Part shown: piece by piece, positions 1 to 6,219 of the stretch
Layout: each line of letters begins with the position of its first letter
Numbering within the stretch: the stretch's first letter is position 1
Source of the DNA: Lachnospiraceae bacterium
GTDB lineage: Bacteria; Bacillota_A; Clostridia; Lachnospirales; Lachnospiraceae
Direction of reading: 5' to 3'
Assembly (NCBI GenBank): GCA_016287765.1
Contig: JAEEWS010000061.1
Location: 1-10,787, forward strand
Length of the DNA: 10,787 bases
Translations under genes and position numbers: made by a program
Notes under the pieces: model-generated
The model's input: the letters and a program-made list of their open reading frames with translations, nothing else
Databases searched by the model: none
Told to the model about the DNA's origin: nothing

Positions 1-11
1 ATAAACTATCA

Positions 12-18
12 TCCTTTC
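12..18 (-). promoter_or_regulatory. Shine-Dalgarno for a gene beginning just outside the left edge
   Basis: On the minus strand the bases GAAAGGA are followed by TGATAGTTTAT and then the window ends. The spacing puts a start codon at or just past position 1, and no usable start with normal spacing lies inside the window. This suggests that the transcript from the promoter at 83-111 is the leader of a protein-coding gene whose body is off-window. Moderate confidence, because the start codon itself is not visible. Confidence 0.5.
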
Positions 19-21
19 TTT

Positions 22-56
22 AAATAAAGGCAGCAACTCTTTTCGAGTTAGCCACC
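22..56 (-). terminator. Leader (attenuator-type) intrinsic terminator
   Basis: On the minus strand GGTGGC-T-AACTC pairs with GAGTT-GCTGCC around a GAAAA loop (one bulged T, two G-U pairs), followed by TTTATTT. That is a rho-independent terminator. It lies about 20-50 nt downstream of the predicted transcription start from the promoter at 83-111 and upstream of a Shine-Dalgarno sequence at 12-18, so it sits inside a 5' leader rather than after a gene. The 5' arm overlaps an alternative hairpin, GTTAGC-ggtg-GCTAAC (plus coordinates 47-62). The two cannot form together, which is the architecture of transcription attenuation. I do not recognise a known riboswitch class in the short leader; it could also be the end of a small RNA of about 55 nt. 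Confidence 0.6.
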
Positions 57-82
57 GCTAACAAATCATCATTACCGTTAGT

Positions 83-111
83 AATTTAACATAACAGCCT
101 CATGTAGTCAA
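83..111 (-). promoter_or_regulatory. Predicted sigma-A promoter of the left-edge leader
   Basis: Minus-strand -35 TTGACT (106-111), a 17-base spacer and -10 TAAATT (83-88). The -35 matches consensus at five of six positions and the -10 at four of six. Transcription would start near 76 and read into the hairpin/terminator leader at 22-62. A short hairpin ATTAC-cgtta-GTAAT (71-85) overlaps the -10 and start point and might be an operator. Confidence 0.5.
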
Positions 112-140
112 GGAAAACCGATGTTGAAAAATTCTCCCCA

Positions 141-175
141 AAAAGTCAAAACGACCGGACATTACGCCCGGCCGT
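141..175 (-). terminator. Intrinsic terminator of the flagellin gene
   Basis: Immediately after the flagellin stop codon the minus strand carries a 10-bp GC-rich stem, ACGGCCGGGC / GTCCGGTCGT (two G-U pairs), with a GTAAT loop. It is followed by a T-rich run (TTTGACTTTTT). Together with the promoter at 990-1018 this makes the flagellin gene a monocistronic unit. Confidence 0.85.
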
Positions 176-194
176 CTCTTACACAATCTATCTG

Positions 195-950
195 TTAATT
201 AAGGATATTAAGCTTGTTCCTGTCCTGCTCCATCCTCTGTTTCTGAGCAAAAAGTGCATATTGCTGCAGGATGTTCTGTTTGTTTTTCTCCGTAACCTCT
301 TTTCCGTAATCAAGATCCACAAGTCTTGAATTTGCCGCCGTAAGATTTTCGGAAGCGTTACGGTTGTAATTGTAGGCATGTTCCAGCGCATTGTACTGCG
401 CTCCTGCTTTACTTCTTGCGGAGCTCACCTTTTTGATCGCTTCGTCGATGTCCTTCAGGCTGAACTTTCCTGTCACATTGAAATCCTTGATCCCCAAAGC
501 TTCAAGCGACGCATCTGTAAGGGACACGTTTTTCTTTCCGCTGCCTGTTTCTATGGAAAGTTCCGTCTCCGATCCGTCCAGAAGATTCTTTGTGTTGTAG
601 TTCGTGTTCTTCGCAACGGATGAGATCTCGTCCTTAAGCTGATCGATCTCCCACTGTATGCTTTCACGGTCCGAAGAGGTGAGAGTTCCGTTGGAGGCTT
701 CCACAGCCAGTTCACGTATGCGCTGCAGAGAGTCATGAATGCTTCCGAGAGCTCCGTCCGAAATGTTCAAAAGATTACGGGCGTTACTGATGTTATCGGC
801 GCCAACGTTCAATCCGTTGGTCTGAGCAGTCATGCCTTCGCTGATGGCAAGCTCCGCCGCTCCGTCCGCAGCACGGTTGACTCTCCGTCCGCTGGCAAGG
901 CGTTCATAGCTTCTGTTGGAAGCATTTGTAATGTTTGACAGTTCGCTCAT
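195..950 (-). CDS. Short divergent flagellin (flagellar filament-type protein)
   Basis: 251 residues. Flagellins polymerise into the flagellar filament after export by the flagellar type III apparatus. The N-terminal part shows the family pattern: SYERLASGRRVNRAADGAAE (about 14-33), then a coiled segment and LQRIRELAVEASNG (75-88) followed by SIQWEI (97-102). The latter includes the R, L and E positions that in canonical flagellins form the TLR5-contact motif. The C-terminal part is also typical: SARSKAGAQYNALEHAYN (177-194), ENLTAANSRLVDLDYGKEV (201-219) and an ILQQ segment (227-230). The hypervariable centre (about 130-165) is very short. The start at 950 is chosen over the upstream in-frame ATG at 968 because AAAGGAGATG sits 6-7 bases before it. 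Oddities: the N-terminus lacks roughly the first 10-15 residues of the usual D0 helix, and the last 20 residues are unusually charged (AQKQRMEQDRNKLNILN). It may be a minor or specialised filament subunit. Confidence 0.9.
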   Translation of the reverse strand: MSELSNITNASNRSYERLASGRRVNRAADGAAELAISEGMTAQTNGLNVGADNISNARNLLNISDGALGSIHDSLQRIRELAVEASNGTLTSSDRESIQWEIDQLKDEISSVAKNTNYNTKNLLDGSETELSIETGSGKKNVSLTDASLEALGIKDFNVTGKFSLKDIDEAIKKVSSARSKAGAQYNALEHAYNYNRNASENLTAANSRLVDLDYGKEVTEKNKQNILQQYALFAQKQRMEQDRNKLNILN

Positions 951-989
951 CGGATCATCTCCTTTCATGCAGTCCTTGAATATGCAAGT

Positions 990-1018
990 ATTATAATGAT
1001 CAAAAGTCAGATTGACAA
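990..1018 (-). promoter_or_regulatory. Sigma-A promoter of the flagellin gene
   Basis: Minus-strand -35 TTGTCA (1013-1018), exactly 17 bases, then a perfect -10 TATAAT (990-995). Predicted start near 983 leaves a leader of about 33 nt before the start codon at 950. The promoter is of the housekeeping type; I see no sigma-28 boxes, although flagellin genes are commonly sigma-28 dependent. The stretch 1019-1114 between this promoter and the sfsA stop shows no convincing terminator. Confidence 0.8.
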
Positions 1019-1114
1019 TAAAATCGGAGTGAAGAAAAAATAACCATTATGAAAGCCCATCGTCAAAATACACCGTGCCGGGCGCTCGAGATAAACGACG
1101 AAACAGTCTCCTTT

Positions 1115-1771
1115 TTAGTCTGAAACTATCACCAGTGAGTCCGGTTCAACATGGCACTTAAGGAACAGCACTTCAACCCCCGCTGCCTTGGCTTCATCAA
1201 GTGCGATCCCGAACTCTTTATGAGTGGAGACATTGGGCCTGACCTCAGATACCCCGTCCATCTGGATAACGAAGGCCAGGATCGCTCTGAACCCCTTCTT
1301 CGCCGCTGCCGTGAGTTCGTGCAGATGCTTGACTCCACGCTCCGTGGGCGCATCGGGGAAATAACCGGTCCCGTCCACTTCCAGCGTACAGCCCTTGACT
1401 TCCATCAGATAGCGGTCGCAGCCGCGCTCCATGTAGAAATCGATCCGCGAATCACCGTAGGTGTACTCCGGTATCACCTTATCGTAACCCCGGTCACTCA
1501 GCCACTCCTTCACCACCCTGTTCGGTGCCTGACTGTCAATGTTAAAGAGGATCCCGTTTTTCTTCCGCACCGCCACCAGGTCGTATTTTGTCTTTCTGTC
1601 CGAAGTCCCGGGAGCCGTAAGCCACACTTCGCATCCCGGTATCAGGAGTTCTTTGCATCTGCCCGTGTTCTTGACATGAACGATCTCCCTGTGACCGTCC
1701 ATGTCCACCTCGGCGATGAACCGATTCGGCCGATTCAGAAATGTAGCCCCGGTTATATTTTCATATCTCAT
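1115..1771 (-). CDS. sfsA: SfsA family DNA/RNA nuclease (sugar fermentation stimulation protein)
   Basis: 218 residues, the usual family length (about 220-240). SfsA was named for stimulating maltose metabolism in Escherichia coli; the fold is a predicted PD-(D/E)XK nuclease with an N-terminal OB-like domain. Visible hallmarks are NTGRCKELL (35-43), SRIDF (108-112, D111 being the catalytic-type Asp), MEVKGCTL (123-130, the E-x-K pair) and FPDAPTERGVKHLHEL (138-153). The start at 1771 is preceded by AAAAGGAAA. Its first codons overlap the last 11 bases of the upstream P-loop gene, so the two are probably translationally coupled. The cellular role in Firmicutes is not established; function here is by family membership only. 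Confidence 0.93.
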   Translation of the reverse strand: MRYENITGATFLNRPNRFIAEVDMDGHREIVHVKNTGRCKELLIPGCEVWLTAPGTSDRKTKYDLVAVRKKNGILFNIDSQAPNRVVKEWLSDRGYDKVIPEYTYGDSRIDFYMERGCDRYLMEVKGCTLEVDGTGYFPDAPTERGVKHLHELTAAAKKGFRAILAFVIQMDGVSEVRPNVSTHKEFGIALDEAKAAGVEVLFLKCHVEPDSLVIVSD

Positions 1772-2312
1772 ATCGATTTCCTTTTCTTTCGGCTGCCAAA
1801 AATCCGTCTATTGCTCTTTCATAATCGTCGTCGATCAAAAGGACCTTTTCACCGGCCTTCCGAAACCCTTCAATGTATCTCCGGTTGTCTTTTCTGACCT
1901 GCTCCGCTGTGAGGTCTGAATCGTCAAGCCGTTTTTCAATGTCGGATCCATGGCGCCTGATGTCATCAAAGTGTTCATCAATGTACCTGTCAGTCATGGC
2001 CAGACATACAAAACGGATCTCCGCCCGGTATCCTTCCGTGAGATCCCGTCTCCAGTCAAAGGGGATGTAGCAGCCTTCCACGATAAGATTTTGATCGTTT
2101 TCAACAGCTGTCTTTATCATCTCCCTGACCACAGGCCACAGATAATCCGTCAATCGATCGTCATCCTCCGGGGTAAGGTCTGTATAGCCGCTTCGGATCA
2201 GTCCCATTTTCAAATGATCAACAGAAAGATAGGGGAACTTAAATTTTTCAAGCATTCTCTGGGCAAGAAATGTCTTTCCTGTATGAGATGCACCTGTAAT
2301 TATCCAGATCAT
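1761..2312 (-). CDS. P-loop ATP-binding kinase-like protein (AAA/zeta-type fold)
   Basis: 183 residues. The protein opens with a beta strand and a clear Walker A motif, GASHTGKT (residues 7-14, K13 contacting phosphate). A hydrophobic strand NLIVEGCYIP follows near 74-83 and a charged lid-like helical region lies near 119-150. This layout resembles small nucleotide- or metabolite-kinases and zeta-toxin-like P-loop proteins. The substrate cannot be read from the sequence. An AAGGTG Shine-Dalgarno lies 7 bases before the ATG. The gene sits 59 bases after the ABC exporter stop, with no terminator between, and overlaps sfsA by 11 bases. It may therefore be cotranscribed with both, although a functional link with the exporter is not implied. 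Confidence 0.75.
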   Translation of the reverse strand: MIWIITGASHTGKTFLAQRMLEKFKFPYLSVDHLKMGLIRSGYTDLTPEDDDRLTDYLWPVVREMIKTAVENDQNLIVEGCYIPFDWRRDLTEGYRAEIRFVCLAMTDRYIDEHFDDIRRHGSDIEKRLDDSDLTAEQVRKDNRRYIEGFRKAGEKVLLIDDDYERAIDGFLAAERKGNRYEI

Positions 2313-2371
2313 AATGTCACCTTAAACTCATGAGGCACAGCGATGGTTCCAAGTAATGCGGACTTGCCACG

Positions 2372-4225
2372 TCATGTTGCAGCGTTTATATAATACTGCG
2401 CCTGAGCTGCAAACATCTCGGCATAGATACCGTCTTTTTTGTTTACAAGTTCGTCATGGGTTCCGTATTCTTTGATGGTCTTGTCCGCAAATACTGCGAT
2501 CCTGTCACAGAATCTGCAGCTGGAAAGCCTGTGTGAAATATAGATTGCTGACTTTCCACCTACCAGTGTATCAAACTTTTTGTATATCTCGTATTCTGCA
2601 AGAGGATCAAGTGCGGCTGTAGGTTCATCAAGGATCACTACGGGTGCATCCTTATAGAGGGCTCTGCTTATTGCAGTCTTTTGCTGCTGTCCACCCGAGA
2701 GTTCGGTGCCGTTTTTGTCAAAACCCTTAAAGAGCATGGTATCGAAACCGTTGTTGAGTATCTCTGCATCATCAAGCATTCCGGAAAGTCTGAGAGTGTT
2801 TTTCAGGTACTCTTCATCCGGCTTCCTTTTTGTATCACCCATTTCGACATTCTCACGGAGTGAGAATGCAAAGAGTTTGAAATCCTGGAAAACAACCGCG
2901 AAAAGTTTTCTGTATTCCTCTTCGGAGTATTCCCTTATGTCGATCCCGTCAATCTTTATGCTGCCTTCCGTAACATCATACAGGCGGCAGAGAAGCTTTA
3001 TGAACGTCGTCTTTCCCGCGCCGTTGACTCCGACAACGGAAAGGTGTTCGCCCGACTCTATCCTGATGTTCACGTCCTTAAGCGCATATTCTTTCGCTCT
3101 CGGATACTTAAATGAAACATGCTCGAACTCGATGACATGTTTGTCGCCGGTAACAGACCTGTCACCCTTTACGAGAGTATCGTGGTATTCCAGATACTCG
3201 AGGAATCTGTATGCATATCCGCACCTCTGGGTAATATTCCGAAGGTTTTCCCCTATCCCCATAAGGCTCTGATAGAGTTTGCTCGCAGCGGATACGCACA
3301 TTGTGAATTCACCGAGGGTGATGAAGCCTCCGAGTGCCCTTGCACCCATATAAAGATAGCTCAGTCCATCGCGCAGGGCATTGGCAAAGTTTGACTTATA
3401 GTCATTTTTGCGTTCTTCCTTTGCCTGATCGCGCCAGATCCCGACCTGCTCATCCGCAAACTCCCGTCCCCGCTCGGCAAACATATCCGATGCCTCATAG
3501 AGACGGGTATCCATGCCGTTCTTGTAGGACGGTATCTCAAAAAAGAAATATGAAAAAAGGCGGTTTGATTTGGCAAGTCGCTGGAAGGAGCGCATGCCGA
3601 TCTCCTGTTTTTTAATGTTAAACCAGCACACAACGCCCATGGCTATAACCTGCACCGGTATCAGAAGCGGACAGTATACAGCTATGACCGTGACAACAGT
3701 GCACATCAGGATGACATTCATCAGAAGTTCATGAAAGCGTCCAAGTATGCCGATAACACCGCCGGAATACCACGAAATGCCTTCTTTGGCGCGGTTCTGC
3801 CTGTTAAGTACTTCAGGATCCTCGGTATATTGGAAATCCATATCCATAGACTTTTCACAGATCTTGAACGCAAGTATGCGATCGAAATACTCGGAATAGC
3901 AGTTAAGTGATGAGCTTGCAATATTTGCAAGCACTCTCGATAGAAGAGTTGCCAAAACAGTGAGCAGCACATACAGGATCACAGTCTTTAAATGACCTTC
4001 GAGAGGCGCCCCGTCCTTTATTGCCACTATCTCATCCACGAGAAGTTTTGGGAGGAGAAGCGCTTCTGCCGTTGAAACAGCCCTCGATAAAAAGTCGATA
4101 AAATATATGAAAAATACGCTCTTCTTTTCTTTCCACGCAAGCTTCAGCATGTAGGAGAGAGTCTTCTTTGTCATGTACAGTTTCCCGGGAGTGTTCTCAT
4201 CCCGCTTTTCTTCTGTCCATCTCAT
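2372..4225 (-). CDS. ABC exporter half-transporter 2 (permease-ATPase fusion)
   Basis: 617 residues, normal for a type IV (MsbA-like) exporter half. Membrane domain: hydrophobic helices around 37-65, 81-102, 171-202 and 290-316. Nucleotide-binding domain from about 365: Walker A GVNGAGKTT (399-407), Q-loop VVFQD, signature LSGGQQQK (about 509-516), Walker B VVILDEPTAALD (about 528-539) with the catalytic Glu present, and H-loop SHR (about 563). The start ATG overlaps the upstream transporter's TGA (ATGA), with an AGGAGGG ribosome site, so the two are translationally coupled and most likely form a heterodimer. Substrate unknown. There is no peptidase C39 domain, so leader-peptide cleavage is not built in. 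Confidence 0.92.
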   Translation of the reverse strand: MRWTEEKRDENTPGKLYMTKKTLSYMLKLAWKEKKSVFFIYFIDFLSRAVSTAEALLLPKLLVDEIVAIKDGAPLEGHLKTVILYVLLTVLATLLSRVLANIASSSLNCYSEYFDRILAFKICEKSMDMDFQYTEDPEVLNRQNRAKEGISWYSGGVIGILGRFHELLMNVILMCTVVTVIAVYCPLLIPVQVIAMGVVCWFNIKKQEIGMRSFQRLAKSNRLFSYFFFEIPSYKNGMDTRLYEASDMFAERGREFADEQVGIWRDQAKEERKNDYKSNFANALRDGLSYLYMGARALGGFITLGEFTMCVSAASKLYQSLMGIGENLRNITQRCGYAYRFLEYLEYHDTLVKGDRSVTGDKHVIEFEHVSFKYPRAKEYALKDVNIRIESGEHLSVVGVNGAGKTTFIKLLCRLYDVTEGSIKIDGIDIREYSEEEYRKLFAVVFQDFKLFAFSLRENVEMGDTKRKPDEEYLKNTLRLSGMLDDAEILNNGFDTMLFKGFDKNGTELSGGQQQKTAISRALYKDAPVVILDEPTAALDPLAEYEIYKKFDTLVGGKSAIYISHRLSSCRFCDRIAVFADKTIKEYGTHDELVNKKDGIYAEMFAAQAQYYINAAT

Positions 4226-6066
4226 GATGCATTCCCTCCTTCCTCCACATAGTACTGTGCCTGGACGTTAAACATCTCGCTGTAGGCACCGCCGGCCTTT
4301 AACAGGCTATCATGTGTGCCATATTCCACAAGTCGTGCATCCTTAAACATCGCCACATTATCGCAGAACCGGGTGGAACTTAGGCGATGGCTTATGTATA
4401 TGGCTGTCTTTCCCGATACCAGGCTGTCAAAATCCTTGTAGAGCTTTGCTTCTGCAAGTGCATCAAGCGCTGCGGTGGGCTCGTCAAGAACGATCACAGG
4501 AGCGTTTTTGTAAAGCGCTCTCGCAAGCGCGATTTTCTGCTTTTCTCCGCCCGAGAAATCAACGCCCTCATCGTCAACTATTTTGAGCACCTCGGTATCT
4601 ATGCCTTTTGGAAGCTCTTTTGTCTTTTCTCCGAATCCTGCGTCCTCAAGGCACTTGATTGAAAGTTCCTTATTGCTGTCCGAACTCGCCTTCATTGACA
4701 CATTCATGGAAAGCGGAAACGCAAACAGGCATATTTCCTGGAATACCGGCGAAAACAGCCTGAAATATTCGGTTCTGTCATATGCGCTGATATCCGTACC
4801 GTTTAAAAGGATCCGTCCCTTCGTAGGCTCGTAAAGACGAAGCAGAAGTTTTATGAAAGTGGTTTTTCCCGCACCGTTAAGTCCCACAATCGCAAGCTTT
4901 TTTCCCGCTTTTACGGTTAAATTAAGATCTTCGAGAGCATATTTTTCGGCGTTGGGATACTTAAACCATACATTATCGAAAGTGAATTCATATTCCGAAA
5001 AAGCAGGGATACGCTCGCTTCCTTCTTCAATGTCAGAATCGATGTCCATGAAACTCCTGAAATCATCGACCTCACGGCTTCTTGCAAGGGCGTCGTTCAC
5101 ACGGTCAAGAAGGCTTAAGACATGATTAAAAAACGTGGCGGCACTTCCGAGATAGAGTGTAAAATTACCAATGGAGAGATCCTTACGGATCACAGAATAA
5201 ATGAGCCATGCATATAGTCCGCATTGCGCAAAGAACCAGAGGAGATTTCCGATCTGCCCGCATATCCACCAGCGGATCTCATTTTCCTTTCTGGCCTTCA
5301 GAAGTTCATTACTTATCTCACGGTACTTCTCCATGAGGCGGTCTTTCAGGGAATACATCCTGATATCCTTGGCAGATGCAAAATCCGTAAAAGTGGACAT
5401 CATGTACCAGTCCTTACGCCGGAACGGAGCCAAAGGATCCCAAATCTTAGCCTTGCAAACCTTGTTGGTGTGGTTCTTTACAGCAAAATTTGCGAGCGCA
5501 AGAAGTATCATCCCTATGACGATGGGAAGACTTAAGTTACCCATGATCACAAATCCGACGAGAACGACCGCAAAAGATGTGAGGCTCCGCTCAATAACAT
5601 GCATCATTCCTTCAATACCGCTGTTATTGCTGTTGGTGGCCCTACCAGCTTTCTCATAGCAATCAAGCACGTCCTTGTCTTCCAGGTTCTCATATCTCAT
5701 GGCCATAAACTTTTTGTTCTTGTTGATTATCTCAAGGAAACGCGCATGAATATACCTGTAGAAGTGGTTTCCCGAATATGTTTCGGTCATTGTGAAAACA
5801 AGCTGAACAGCAAACAGAATCCCTATGATGATAACGAGATGCTTGATATCCCCATTGGTTGTCACCGCATCTATCACAAATTTTGAAATAAAGGTCCAGA
5901 GATATCTTGTAACAGCGGCAGAGACAATACCCAGGAAGATCACCCACTTTAATCCCGGCTCTGTTTTAAACATACTTCTCGCCACAAATCGGAGATTTGA
6001 AATAAGGCCGTATTCTCTGTGAAGACGGCTTGTGTTTTTATTCTCCGCTTTCTCATGTTTCCCCAT
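4222..6066 (-). CDS. ABC exporter half-transporter 1 (permease-ATPase fusion)
   Basis: 614 residues from the ATG at 6066. A TTG codon at 6072 would add two residues, but the Shine-Dalgarno AAAGGTG is 7 bases from the ATG and only 1 from the TTG, so the ATG is preferred. Membrane domain: hydrophobic segments near 40-65, 77-95, 165-198 and 275-295. Nucleotide-binding domain: Walker A GLNGAGKTT, Q-loop PVFQE, signature FSGGEKQK, Walker B VIVLDEPTAALD, H-loop SHR. Its domain order and motifs closely parallel the downstream half-transporter (ISHRLSS, AQAQYY near the C-terminus in both), suggesting an old tandem duplication. Both halves keep the catalytic Glu; the signature here is FSGGE rather than LSGGQ. 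It lies 153 bases downstream of the sigma factor gene on the same strand. Confidence 0.92.
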   Translation of the reverse strand: MGKHEKAENKNTSRLHREYGLISNLRFVARSMFKTEPGLKWVIFLGIVSAAVTRYLWTFISKFVIDAVTTNGDIKHLVIIIGILFAVQLVFTMTETYSGNHFYRYIHARFLEIINKNKKFMAMRYENLEDKDVLDCYEKAGRATNSNNSGIEGMMHVIERSLTSFAVVLVGFVIMGNLSLPIVIGMILLALANFAVKNHTNKVCKAKIWDPLAPFRRKDWYMMSTFTDFASAKDIRMYSLKDRLMEKYREISNELLKARKENEIRWWICGQIGNLLWFFAQCGLYAWLIYSVIRKDLSIGNFTLYLGSAATFFNHVLSLLDRVNDALARSREVDDFRSFMDIDSDIEEGSERIPAFSEYEFTFDNVWFKYPNAEKYALEDLNLTVKAGKKLAIVGLNGAGKTTFIKLLLRLYEPTKGRILLNGTDISAYDRTEYFRLFSPVFQEICLFAFPLSMNVSMKASSDSNKELSIKCLEDAGFGEKTKELPKGIDTEVLKIVDDEGVDFSGGEKQKIALARALYKNAPVIVLDEPTAALDALAEAKLYKDFDSLVSGKTAIYISHRLSSTRFCDNVAMFKDARLVEYGTHDSLLKAGGAYSEMFNVQAQYYVEEGGNAS

Positions 6067-6089
6067 ACTCAATCACCTTTCGCCACTTC

Positions 6090-6182
6090 TTATCTCCACG
6101 GTCCGGTCTTTTCGATCCGGCCGTTACTCTTCCAATACCTGTAATCCGTGTACTCCGGATCTGCTTTTCCAAGCCCTGTCAA
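6090..6182 (-). other. Unassigned short reading frame between sigma factor and exporter genes
   Basis: A minus-strand frame is open for about 35 codons before a TAA at 6090-6092. Its end reads ADPEYTDYRYW, then KSNGRIEKTGPWR, a composition that looks protein-like rather than random. The only usable initiator is a TTG at 6180-6182, with no Shine-Dalgarno sequence. It could be a small peptide gene, a remnant of a former coding sequence, or chance. I do not call it a gene. Confidence 0.2.
6098..6124 (-). promoter_or_regulatory. GC-rich hairpin in the leader of the exporter operon
   Basis: ACGG-CCGG pairs with CCGG-a-CCGT (8 bp, one bulged A) around a 10-base loop, about 30 bases upstream of the exporter start codon. 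No T-run follows on the minus strand, so it is not a typical terminator. It could act as a regulatory or mRNA-stabilising structure. A TTGACA element lies upstream (6177-6182), but no acceptable TATAAT-like box is found 16-18 bases downstream of it. Confidence 0.4.
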
Positions 6183-6219
6183 TAAGTGTAGCGCAAATCA
6201 GCGTTCATGTAAACTCTTA

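Noticed and set aside
1019..1114. Terminator after sfsA
   Set aside because: CAGACT and AGACTG near 1100-1125 form a direct-type, not inverted, repeat; no GC stem followed by a T-run could be found.
1151..1897. 248-codon plus-strand frame opposite sfsA and the P-loop gene
   Set aside because: It is antisense to two well-supported genes, its product is Pro/His/Arg-rich without domain features, and it has no ribosome binding site.
6067..6072. TTG codon as start of exporter half 1
   Set aside because: The AAAGGTG ribosome site is only one base from this TTG but at ideal distance from the ATG at 6066.
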